A DNA stretch of 25,557 nucleotides from Mesostigma viride (Eukaryota > Streptophyta > Mesostigmatophyceae > Mesostigmatales > Mesostigmataceae), in assembly GCA_009746045.1 (NCBI GenBank), contig RPFO01001334.1:1-25557 (forward strand), given 5' to 3'. The notes under the pieces are model-generated. The model was given only the letters and a program-made list of their open reading frames with translations. It made no database searches and was not told where the DNA came from. A program made the position numbers and the translations under genes. Numbering within the stretch: the first letter of the stretch is position 1; each line of letters opens with the position of its first letter. Below are positions 17,536 through 25,557 of this stretch, piece by piece.

Positions 17536-18143
17536 TCTTGCAAACCTCTATCTATACACTTATGAGCTTGCATTCATGGAGAATCTCATTGCCTCAAACG
17601 ATGATGTTCTCATCAGGCGTTTTATCCATACATGTCGATACATTGATGATGTCATCGCTTTCGACAACCCTGATTTCGCAACCCATTTGTATATCACCGC
17701 TGGTCTGCCTGGCATCTACCCGCAAGCGTCCCTCACATTAAAGCTCACGTACGTCGGAGGATACTCATTGCAATTACCTCGATCTTAACATTACCCATAA
17801 CAAGAAGGGCTGGCGTACGGCTGTCTATGATAAGCGCAAGGATCCTAAATACCAGCAAATTCCTTTTATTCGTTACCCCGATATTCACAGTCTCCTTTCC
17901 CACACAGCAAAATATGGTTTTGTTCTTTCTCAGTTACATCGTTTTTCCCGTCTTTGTTCTTATCGTGTTGATTTCATCACGACTCTTGTTGAACTCTTGC
18001 AGCGTTTATTGGTCAAAGACTATGACCGAGCCATTATGCTCCGTCAAGTCCGATGTTTTTTGCAACGTCACCCACATCTGTTCGGTGCTGCCCCTTGGCA
18101 CAAGCTCTACAAACAGGTCGTGGACCGCGGCTGGATCGCATAG
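17536..18143 (+). pseudogene. RT-like protein fragment with YIDD motif, class uncertain
   Basis: The first part (to about 17757) reads ELAFMENLI ... FIHTCRYIDDVIAF, an RT motif C, followed by IYPQASLTLKLTYV. After a frameshift near 17760 the frame from 17775 continues without stop to the TAG at 18141-18143. It contains YLDLNITHNKKG, RTAVYDKRKD, IRYPDIHSLL, GFVLSQLHRFSRLCS and WHKLYKQVVDRGWIA. The order YIDD, then [FY]LDL-I, T-x-[VI]Y-x-K/DKR, then a P-H/S segment and RF/A-R-xC resembles the region after the palm in Penelope-like and related RTs. I cannot assign the class from sequence alone. It is clearly not the family-1, family-2 or RTE type. Confidence 0.65.
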
Positions 18144-18721
18144 TATCTCCGCACATCTGAACCCTGTGATGCCAGATCTCCTTTGCGGCCGTTCCGAGCT
18201 TGGCACTGGATGAATTCGTTGTCCACATCGTCGCGTCGCTGCCGCAACACGATGTTTTCTGGCATCCGCGGGCTTTTGGTTCCCGCCGCACATTTGAAAG
18301 TGCTGTCCTCCGGCTTTTTGCCTTTGCACCGTGTGCAGTTCTTGGACGTTTGGAATCATGGCATGGCTAACGTGATGACTGACTAGCTACCTTTTCAATG
18401 GTTTTCCATTTGCGGGTATCTCCTCGTAAATGGTGGGAGAGCGATCGCAGCAATGGTGCTCACCACTAGACACTCCCGGCCAGTTAGGCTCGAAACACAC
18501 GCCCTGATCAAGCATGCTGTTTCCGGCCCCACCGTCTAGGTCATCTAGTCGCTCTACTACACGTAAGCCAGCCATAATTTCAATGCACAAGGATACACAT
18601 TTCCATCACCATTCATCTTCATCATCCTGAACGACTCGAACACGCGGACAAGATAACGGCAGGCTCGAGCTACCATGGTCCGGATTCTCCCGATTTCTGG
18701 CCTGCGCTGGTTGTCTACTTG
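18144..18721 (+). other. 3' non-coding part of the YIDD-RT insertion
   Basis: No coding signal. From 18308 onward it is shared with two pieces of the CACTA interior. It ends at 'gttgtctacttg' immediately before the 8-bp duplicate of the target. Confidence 0.6.
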
Positions 18722-18729
18722 ATCTTCAC

Positions 18730-19455
18730 GGCTGTGCTGCCGGAAGGATCTGCCGAACGCCTCCTCCACCGGCCCCTCAGGCTGGCGCTACGAGCACCTC
18801 TCCGTGATGGCGGGCCATGGCGGGGCGACCGCACTCTTTGAGGCTGCCGCCGACTTGGCCGCGGGGTCCCTGGCCCCCGCGGCGCGCCCTTGGCTGGCTG
18901 GGGCACGCCTCATTGCCCTCCTGAAAGACGACGTCCCCCCGCCTGCTGGCCGCGTTCGTCCCATTGCTTGCGGCGAGGTCCTACGCAAGCTGGTGAGTAA
19001 GGTCATTTGTCGCCAAAAGGCCCCCGAGTTTCGCGCCTACTTCTGCCCCAACCGGAGTGATACTGAGGAGTCCGTCGCGGCCCAGCTTGGCGTCGCCACC
19101 AAAGGGGGCAGCGACATCATCGTGCACACAGTTCAGGCCTACCTCGAGACGCATCCGACCCATGTGGCGGTGAAGGTGGATTGCCACAATGCGTTCAATG
19201 CTGTCACCAAGGCTAGCATCTTTGAGGCCGTCGGCGAGGCGTTCCCTGACCTTCTTGCGTGGACAGCAGCCTGCTACGGCGACCCCACTCAACTCTCCTT
19301 CCTCATGGAGGATGGGACGTTCGCCGACATCGATCGCTTCCCGCACGGGAACCCAGCAAGGTGACGGCCCCTCGGCCCCTTTTACCTGTCTGCCCGCTGC
19401 ACAAGGCTCTCCAAGGTGTCCACGCTGCGCACCCGGATGTCGTGCTCCTCGCCTA
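18730..19455 (+). pseudogene. family-1 RT domain, N-terminal half (plus copy)
   Basis: Contains GPSGWRYEHLSVM, RPIACGEV, motif A VDCHNAFN and the HPDVVLLA approach to motif C, matching the minus copy almost residue for residue. Motif B is damaged: an extra base near 19330 (gacatcgatcgc) and lost bases in the ACCC run near 19360 break RTGTQQGDPLGP. It stops at LLA, because the foldback insertion cuts the motif-C tyrosine codon. Confidence 0.8.
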
Positions 19456-19608
19456 AGTTGTACAAGCTAGTGCTTATACTTTTTATGCGCAAACCTTTTT
19501 AGCTAAGGTTAACCCATATTCTTACATCCTGCGCAGGATGTAAGAATATGCGTTAACCTAGGTGAAAAGGTTTGCGCATAAAAAGTATAAGCGTTAGCTT
19601 GTACAACT
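19456..19608. repeat. palindromic unit P1 of the foldback
   Basis: A near-perfect 153-bp palindrome centred on ATCCTGCGCAGGAT. The arms carry GCTTATACTTTTTATGCGC and its complement. The slight asymmetry between arms (gctagtgc versus gctaacgc; tagctaagg versus cacctagg) lets orientation be scored. P1 and P4 face one way, P2 and P3 the other. Confidence 0.8.
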
Positions 19609-19837
19609 TAAAACCTTTGCGCGTTGGGGCGGAATATTAAGCGGCTCCCTAACTAGGGCTTTACTTCCGCGCATCGAATTACTGATTCGATATTACTCCC
19701 GGGAAGGTCCGATATCTACCTCGCTAGGCGATTAATTAGGTCCGACCGGTGCCCCGGCGGATCCTCCCAAATAATCCCTACTCGGCACTGTCCCCACGAG
19801 GTTTCGAACCCGTGACTTCCGCGCCGCGCCGGTTCTA

Positions 19838-19990
19838 AGTTGTACAAGCTAACGCTTATACTTTTTATGCGCAAACCTTTTCACCTAGGTTAACGCATAT
19901 TCTTACATCCTGCGCAGGATGTATGAATATGCGTTACCCTTAGCTAAAAAGGTTTGCGCATAAAAAGTATAAGCACTAGCTTGTACAACT
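19838..19990. repeat. palindromic unit P2 of the foldback
   Basis: Same palindrome in opposite orientation to P1, with 'gatgtatgaatatg' where P1 has 'gatgtaagaatatg' and a TTACCCTTA variant. Confidence 0.8.
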
Positions 19991-20219
19991 TAAAACCTTT
20001 GCGCGTTGGGGCGGAATATTAAGCGGCTCCCTAACTAGGGCTTTACTTCCGCATCGAATTACTGATTCGATATTACTCCCGGGAAGGTCCGATATCTACC
20101 TCGAGCTAGGCGATTAATTAGGTCCGACCGGTGCCCCGGCGGATCCTCCCAAATAATCCCTACTCGGCACTGTCCCCACGAGGTTTCGAACCCGTGACTT
20201 CCGCGCCGCGCCGGTTCTA

Positions 20220-20370
20220 AGTTACAAGCTAACGCTTATACTTTTTATGTGCAAACCTTTTCACCTAGGTTAACGCATATTCTTACATCCTGCGCAGGAT
20301 GTATGAATATGCGTTAACCTTAGCTAAAAAGGTTTGCGCATAAAAAGTATAAGCACTAGCTTGTACAACT
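20220..20370. repeat. palindromic unit P3 of the foldback
   Basis: Same orientation as P2. It lacks two bases at its left end (AGTTACAAGC instead of AGTTGTACAAGC) and shares the 'gtatgaatatg' variant with P2, so P2 and P3 are probably recent duplicates along with the first two spacers. Confidence 0.8.
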
Positions 20371-20619
20371 TAGAACCAGCGCGGCGCGGAAGTCACGGGT
20401 TCGAAACCTCGTGGGGTCAGTGCCGAGTAGGGATTATTTGGGAGGATCCGCCGGGGCACCGGTCGGACCTAATTAATCGCCTAGCGAGGTAGATATCGAA
20501 CCTATATTCCCGGGATTAATATCGAATCAGTAATTCGATATTGAATTAGTAATTCGATGCGGAAGTAAACCCTAGTTAGGGAGCCGCTTAATATTCCGCC
20601 CCAACGCGCAAAGGTTTTA

Positions 20620-20770
20620 AGTTGTACAAGCTAGTGCTTATACTTTTTATGCGCAAACCTTTTTAGCTAAGGTTAACGCATATTCTTACATCCTGCGCAG
20701 GATGTAAGAATATGCGTTAACCTAGGTGAAAAGGTTTGCGCATAAAAAGTATGCGTTAGCTTGTACAACT
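20620..20770. repeat. palindromic unit P4 of the foldback
   Basis: Same orientation as P1. It has a 2-bp loss near 20752 (aaaagtatgcgttagc). Its right edge is the insertion boundary, followed by the duplicated GCCTA. Confidence 0.8.
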
Positions 20771-22453
20771 GCCTATACGGACGATATCCATGCCCTTGGC
20801 CCGGCCGACGCTGTGGTTGCCGCCCTGGCTGCCCTTGAAGTGGCCATGGCGGCCATCAACCTTCGGCTCACCCTCCCCAAGTGTGCATTCTTTTCGCCCC
20901 AGGGGGACTGCTCTGGCTTCCCCGCGGCTATCCCGGGGGCATTGGCGCGGCCGGGCGCGGCCGGGCGCGTGGTTTCTCGTGCCTAGGCGTCCCTGTGGGT
21001 GACCCTGACTACGTCGCAGAGGAGCTCCGGGCCACCGTGGAACAGCGCACCCATGTCCTCGAGACTTGGGCGCGCCTCAAGGACCCCCAGACCAAAGGGC
21101 TCCTCCTGTGGCGGTTTTGCGCCCACCCGCGGGTGGTTCACTGGCTCCGTGGCGCTCCCCCCACTTGGTGCGGCTTGCCGCGGAAGGCCATGACGAGCGC
21201 ATTCAGGCCGCCTTGCAGGTGCTCCGGCTCCCCGGCCCTAGCCTGCCAGCTCACTCCATGCGCTTGGCCACCCGGCCCCTGCCGCATGGGCGGGTGTGGG
21301 CTCACCCGCGCCGCCCGCCTCGCCCCCGCCGCCTTCCTTGGCTCTGTTGCTCAGGCCTGGGCGGAGATCCGCCGGTTGGTCCCCAGCGCCGTCAGCGCCA
21401 TTCCCGACTTGGTCACCCCAGATCCCCCTTCCCCTTTGTGCAGGCTGTGCAGGATTCTTACCTCGGGATCCAGCAGGCTTGCGACCTCGTCCGCCCCGCT
21501 CAGGCCGTCCACCGTCGCCTGCCCCGGGGCACGCCCGGCGTGTAGTACTGTCGTCAGTCCTAGTGTCTTCCCTGCCTGCGTTCATGAAAAACAACAAAAG
21601 ACCTGCGCGGGTATACTACACTGTGCCGACTGGATGGGTCTGCATGCGAGCTTGAACGATCAGGGGAAGGCTTGGCTTCACTCCGTTTCCCTTGAGGGGA
21701 GCGTGGGGTCCGCATTCCTGCGCGCCCTCCCCATGAGCCCTTTGTTCACGCTGGTTCCGGCCCTTTACGCCATCGCTCTCCGCCACCAGCTCTTTGCCCC
21801 GCAACCTCTCATCACGGCGGGTGCGTCCTGCGGCAGCTGCGGGCTTGCTCTGGATACTACTGGGACGCACTACATCGCGTGCATGGGTGGCCAGCAGAAC
21901 CAGAACTGGTTCCTCTATCTCCATACCGCTCTCCTCCGGGTGGTGTGTGCCATGGTTCGGTCGGTCTTTCCCCACTCCACCATCAAGTGCGAGGACGCGG
22001 ATGGGGCCGCCCTCTACTCACCCAACCACCGCCCCGACATTACCGTACTTGACTACGACGGGCAGGGTTGCCACCTGCTCATCGATGTCTCCGTGGCTCG
22101 GCCGCTTTCCGGTCGCCACATCCTCCGGGCGGCTGTGGATGCCGGCGCTGCTGCCACTGTGGCTGAGCGCGACAAGTTTGCCTCCTACGGCAATGTGGGG
22201 CCCCACCGGGTCATCCCCTTTGTCCTTGAGGAGTTCGGGGCCATGGGCCCCAACCAAGACAGCGGAGTTTTTCCACGAGTGCTGCCAGCGCCGTGAAGAC
22301 CGCCTCGACCTCGAGGGTCAGACCGCCCCGTGGTCGGCCCGCACGTGGTCCTCGTATTGGCGGCAGCGCCTGTCACTCGCCCTCACTCGCACCGTGGCTG
22401 ATGTGTTATTCCGCCGCACCCGGGCCGACTTTGTCGCGACCCATGCGGTCTAG
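20771..22453 (+). pseudogene. family-1 RT end, zinc knuckle and endonuclease (plus copy)
   Basis: Resumes with motif C as YTDD (Met to Thr), LTLPKC and FSCLGVPVG, then VRLAAEGHDERI, the zinc knuckle CGSCG...THYIAC, HRPDITVLDYD and LLIDVSV. It ends VATHAV at the TAG (22451-22453). Lesions include an extra 'gcggccggg' tandem at 20947-20970, an in-frame cgg insertion near 21112, several one-base changes between 21160 and 21545, and a 4-bp insertion near 22254 (CCCCAACCAAGAC) that shifts the last 65 codons. It proves the uninterrupted sequence at the CACTA target (tgcggcTTgccgcgg). Confidence 0.8.
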
Positions 22454-22668
22454 ATCCCTTCCAGGCCTGCATGGTGGGCCGGCAGCGCTGTTGCTGCGTG
22501 TAGTTTTGTGATGTCTAGTTAGTTGTACCTTGTGCCGCTGGCGTGATCCTTGGATGTCTGTGTCAGGTTACTATTAATTTCTTCAGGGTTATTCTCCCAG
22601 TTCTCGGGTTTTTCCTTATGTTGCATGCCTATCTCACCTCCGTAATCTATCATTCTCAATGAATATAT
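22454..22668 (+). other. family-1 3' UTR, uninterrupted copy
   Basis: About 215 bp from the stop codon to 'tctcaatgaatatat'. It corresponds to the complement of 959-1171 and 3350-3561. Here the following sequence (gtaaggttatatacc) is not family-2 DNA, so this copy helps define where family 1 really ends. Confidence 0.75.
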
Positions 22669-23446
22669 GTAAGGTTATATACCAACCCGAAGGGCAACTC
22701 ATGATGGACATGCTTGGCCCCCAAGGACAGCCATTGGATAATATGGGTGGGTTGGATGGCATCTGGTTTGCAAAATTGTGAAGTTACAGCCGATGCATCG
22801 GCAGAATTTCTGCCCATTTAGGGGTTAAATAAATAATTAGCTTCTGGAAAATGTTCTGGCTGAAAACCAGGAAACAAACAAAAGAAAATTAATTAATTAA
22901 CTCCGGGGGCTGAGGACTGGACTCAACAAACAAATAAACAAAATTAAATTAATTAACTCCTGTGGGCTCTGGGTATCACTGACCTCCACTGACTATAGCC
23001 TGTGGCCGCCGAAAGGGGGGCCGCCGGGTCGGAATGTTGGGGACGGCGTGTACCATATCTACCAAACAAACATTTGAAGAAATTTAATTAAATAAGTACC
23101 CACATGCCTTGAACGGCTGCAGGACAAACAAACAAACAAAAGGTTTTGATTAAATAATAAAGAACCCGGGACTCTAACTGGCTCCCAACAAACAATCCAG
23201 GGTTATTCGTAATGCAAATACGGCAAAAATTGACCCATAAATATAAACTACTAATGCGGACGGTGTATGGTCGGAATTTTGAATCGGTTTGACGGACAAA
23301 CTGATAGCACTTGGCGAGCTGAACCCGGCCAAATCTGCAGTCAAAATTTTGGCAGGTACCATTGATAGAGGGGGCCGGGGGACCCGTTGCCCGCAAGATG
23401 GCGCTGCCCCTAGGCACGGAAGTATGCTGCCGTCTGCCACCACTAC
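22669..23446. repeat. AT-rich non-coding region with dispersed AAACAAAC/TTAATTAA repeats
   Basis: No gene is seen. At about 22867, 22925, 23064 and 23124 a pattern recurs: AAACAAACAAA-like, then TTAATTAA-like, then an ACTCC/CCCGGG-like block. Spacing is irregular, suggesting a decayed family of short units. The open frames on the minus strand (23088-23443) show no recognised domain. Confidence 0.45.
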
Positions 23447-23607
23447 AATTAATTAATTAATTAATTAGACTCGTGCTCCCGTTGGGGAGTCACGGAGCAT
23501 TAACCCCGATGGATGGATGGATGGGTGCAAACAGTCCTACCGGTCTAATCTATCTACGTTGGCTACATACTACATCTATCTAACAGCATTCTAACTACAA
23601 CATCTAG
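23447..23607 (-). other. 3' UTR, hairpin and (TTAA)n tail of an RTE-like retrotransposon
   Basis: On the minus strand the RTE-like coding region ends near 23608. It is followed by a short UTR including a (GGAT)n tract (23508-23525), a hairpin at 23472-23494 (outer stem CGTG/CACG, inner stem CTCCC/GGGAG, loop GTTG on the plus strand), and TTAATTAATTAATTAATT at 23450-23467. A short UTR ending in a simple repeat is typical of RTE-clade elements. Confidence 0.65.
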
Positions 23608-25369
23608 CTAGGCAGCCGCACGCTGCCCTAGGGAAGCTATCTGGCGTGCCTCCCACGGGATTGCACACGCGGGCGCTTCCCCAATGGAGGGGGCTCGTTG
23701 TCCTCTATGACCTGGGCCCACTTGGCCTTGTCCATCATCTTCTTCCAAATCACGGAGAGGCCTAGCTAGGCCCCCCATGTCCTCTACTAGCTGTTCTTTG
23801 AAGGTGCGGGCCTTGCGGCGTCTAACATCACTGGGCCCAGCCCACGTCAGGAGGTGCATGCCGGCCAGGCTGGGCTGGTCGCAGTCGTGCGGGGGGCCAC
23901 GTGAGGTGTCTACCTGGTTGGTGCGAGCTAGGTGCCCTACTAGCTGCAGGCGTCGTTGCTTAATTAATGGTGCTGGTGATATAGGGCATGCCCTGGTACA
24001 GGTCCTCATTGCGGACATGAGCAGCATATCCTACTCTGAAAATGGAACGCACCATGCTGGTGACCGCGCCGTCCAGCTTGCGGGCCAGGTCGGCGGTGAG
24101 GGTCCACGTCTCGGCTCCATACGTGAGAACAGGAAGGACGAGGACCTTGAACAGGTCCTGTTTCTCGATCTTGCCCAGGGGCTTGCGCCACAGCTAGGGC
24201 CCGGTACTGGCGTAAAGCGTGCCAGGCGAGGGAGATGCGATGGTCCACATCAACCTCGCAGCTGGGGAGCAGGCTGCCCAGCAGCTTAACGCGGTCCCGA
24301 TACAGGACTCGAGAGCCGTCTAGTAGGAGATAGAGGGGCGGCGGTGAGTTGGTGAGCTAGCCCAACCGCCAGGGCCTCTGTCTTCTTGCTGACCTCAAGC
24401 CCCACTGCACGGGCCTCGAGAGCCAGGCAGTCAAGCCATGTCTGCACGTGCTCAGTGGCCTCGAAGAGGGTGGTGTCGTCTGCGTAGATGATGTCTGCCA
24501 GCCGAATCTCCGTGTCCGCACCGCCATGCCAGAATTTGTTAGCAACCTGCACTCCTGGTTCCCTGCCCACGATGCGGGCAAATAGCTTGCGCGCCTGAAT
24601 CATTACGTATTATTCGACAACAATAATGAACAGGTAGGGCGACAGCACGCAGCCCTGCCACACACCCTTCTGTAAAGGGCATGGGGGCGTGGTCCCGTAA
24701 GAAGTGCGCATGCACCGAAGTGGTGGACCCTTCATACAGGTTGCGGATGACAGCAATCAGGGGGCGGGGGATCCGGAACAACTCCAGGATGTCCCAAAGC
24801 GCAGGCCAGAAAACCGAATCGAAGGCTTTGATGAAGTCCACCGGCACAAGGTGCAAAGGGGACTCACCAGGCTGAAGGCGTTGCAGTTCCTCCACCAGGC
24901 GGCGAGTAGCTTAAGAGCGCCGGCCTGTACTGTGTTGCGACCCGAACGGAAGCCGTGCTGAGTCTCGCTGAGGTGACCGTCTAGGGCCGTGCGCAGGCGG
25001 TTCAGGATGAGCCGCATAAGAAGCTTGAGGGGGGCACTTCATTGAATGCACACCCCTCTGTAGTTGCCGGGGTCGGTGCCCAGGCGACCCCTTGTTCTTG
25101 TACAACATCGTGCGAAAACTGTGTTGCCAGGCCGGTGGAGGTGGTTGCGACGACAACAGAAGGCGGTTGCAGATGTCCCGGAAGAGCAGCATAACACCTG
25201 TGTCCACGAATTCGGCTGCAAGTTTTACAACTGCAGTTTTACAACATGCGGCCGGAATCTCGTCAGAGCCGGTCCACGGCTGCGTCATAACGCAGCCAGG
25301 CGCAGGCGCTGGCACCACTACAAGGCTTTGGCTATCCAGCGCCGTGCCGTGCCCTGGCAGTATCGCCAC
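23608..25369 (-). pseudogene. RTE-like non-LTR reverse transcriptase, heavily broken
   Basis: Read on the minus strand in several frames. GSDEIPAAC and TMLYKNKGSPG are RT fingers. DPGNYRGVCIQ is followed by a stop. SAPLKLLMRLILNRL and SETQHGFRSGRNTVQA come next. PVDFIKAFDSVFW is motif A, LIAVIRNLYEGST follows, and IIYADDTTLF is motif C, then GLEVSKKTEAL. RVKLLGSLLPSCEVDVDHRIS follows, and LIKQRRLQLVGHLAR lies near the C-terminus. This order fits RTE/RTEX-type elements, which use an apurinic-type endonuclease N-terminal to the RT; that domain is absent, so the copy is 5'-truncated. At least four frameshifts or stops separate the blocks, and motif B is damaged (TEGCVAGLRAVALPV). Confidence 0.75.
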
Positions 25370-25537
25370 GCGCCGGCCAACGACCCATTTCAGAAAACCG
25401 GAATTTTCCCATACACCAATATGCTCAAACGGTAGAGCTCGCGGAGCTGATCATTTTGCTCCCTAGGTCGACCCCTATAACTGACCCTTGGGACCTCACT
25501 CAGGGTTTTGCTAGGTATAGCGCCTACATGCTAGGTA
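25370..25537. other. short unassigned stretch
   Basis: No feature that I can support. It separates the truncated RTE-like element from the CACTA terminus. Confidence 0.4.
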
Positions 25538-25557
25538 CACTAGGAACTCGGCTTTGA
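25538..25557 (+). mobile_element. start of a second-type CACTA transposon at the window edge
   Basis: The last 20 bases, CACTAGGAACTCGGCTTTGA, are identical to the terminus at 5162-5181. The element, if complete, continues beyond the window. Confidence 0.65.

Larger units (their letters stand above)
17515..18721 (+). mobile_element. 1.2-kb insertion carrying a different (YIDD) reverse transcriptase fragment
   Basis: The family-1 sequence 'gacatcttcac|ggctgtgctg' is split. ATCTTCAC occurs at both edges (17507-17514 and 18722-18729), so an 8-bp target duplication is visible. At the left edge a 14-bp motif derived from the host flank (acctggacatcttc) occurs three times with small changes. The right part (18308-18720) is shared with the CACTA interior at 6030-6245 and 6787-7085. 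It is truncated and non-autonomous, and its class is uncertain. Confidence 0.75.
19456..20770. mobile_element. compound palindromic foldback insertion inside RT motif C
   Basis: Flanked by GCCTA on both sides (19451-19455 and 20771-20775), giving a 5-bp target duplication. It consists of four near-palindromic units of about 151-153 bp (19456-19608, 19838-19990, 20220-20370, 20620-20770) and three spacers of about 229-249 bp. The outer termini read AGTTGTACAAGCTA... and ...TAGCTTGTACAACT. The first two spacers are direct copies; the third is inverted, making the outer halves long inverted repeats. No protein is encoded. It looks like a MITE or foldback DNA transposon that duplicated within itself. 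Confidence 0.8.
16738..22668 (+). mobile_element. family-1 non-LTR retrotransposon (plus copy), 5'-truncated and carrying two insertions
   Basis: It is similar throughout to the minus-strand copy at 3350-10000. It begins inside the second zinc finger (AMDCYRCPAAHC), runs to the TAG at 22451-22453, and has a 3' UTR ending 'caatgaatatat' at about 22668. It is interrupted at 17515-18721 and 19456-20770. With 3350-12717 it forms a large inverted pair around the family-2 element. It supplies the empty-site comparison for the CACTA insertion, and vice versa. Confidence 0.85.

Noticed and set aside
20398-20408. GGTTCGAAACC in the foldback spacer, close to the B-box of tRNA genes.
   Set aside because: No matching A-box, no cloverleaf or acceptor stem could be laid out, and the supposed T-stem pairs poorly. 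It may be a decayed tRNA-derived piece but cannot be called a tRNA or SINE.
19456-20770. Repeats with spacers of near-constant length, considered as CRISPR or satellite.
   Set aside because: The repeats are 150-bp palindromes, the spacers are copies of one sequence, and a target duplication bounds the block.
24286-24603. YADD-type RT considered as a group II intron or bacterial retron enzyme.
   Set aside because: The surrounding blocks (QHGFRSGRNT, AFDSVFW, GLEVSKKTEAL, QLVGHLAR) and the simple-repeat 3' tail fit an RTE-like eukaryotic element. No intron RNA domains were seen.

Overview
This window looks like a repeat-dominated piece of a eukaryotic nuclear genome. It contains no ordinary host gene that I can recognise, no tRNA or rRNA, and no bacterial-style operon. 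Almost every interpretable stretch is a transposable element, and several are inserted into one another. GC-rich coding parts alternate with AT-rich spacers such as (TTAA)n and TATATAT tracts. Together with the element types (restriction-endonuclease-like non-LTR retrotransposons, an RTE-like element, CACTA transposons), this suggests a green alga or another GC-rich protist. The sequence does not settle the species.

Layout from left to right. 1-448 is non-coding, with a hairpin, a TTAA tail and a short imperfect tandem repeat. 449-955 is the 3' end of a family-2 retrotransposon (+). 959-2415 is the 3' end of a family-1 retrotransposon (-). 2435-3345 holds three stacked, progressively shorter family-2 3' ends (+). 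3350-12717 is a nearly full-length family-1 element (-), about 6.1 kb of its own sequence. It is split by a 3,247-bp CACTA-type DNA transposon (4830-8076), and its 5' end carries about 2.5 tandem copies of a 230-bp unit. 12733-15243 is a 5'-truncated family-2 element (+), followed by a solo family-1 3' tip (-) at 15250-15345. 15346-16737 is mostly unassigned, ending in 10-bp inverted arrays. 16738-22668 is a second, 5'-truncated family-1 copy (+). It is broken by a 1.2-kb insertion carrying a different reverse transcriptase (17515-18721) and by a 1.3-kb compound palindromic foldback insertion (19456-20770). 22669-23447 is AT-rich with AAACAAAC repeats. 23447-25369 is a broken RTE-like element (-) with a hairpin and TTAA tail. 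The window ends at a second CACTA-type terminus (25538-25557).

Family 1 is the most interesting object. In order it encodes a PHD finger, a RING-H2 finger, two C2H2/CCHC-like zinc fingers, a reverse transcriptase (A, B, YMDD, D and E motifs), a C-x2-C-x9-H-x3-C zinc knuckle and an R-PD...D restriction-like endonuclease domain. The present reading frames are joined only across homopolymer frameshifts, and the frame holding the RING has no upstream AUG. This argues for one ancestral protein of roughly 1,700 residues. Family 2 is a related but distinct lineage with the same C-terminal plan. The two families meet tail to tail at the same TA-rich junction three times, which suggests a shared self-complementary target.
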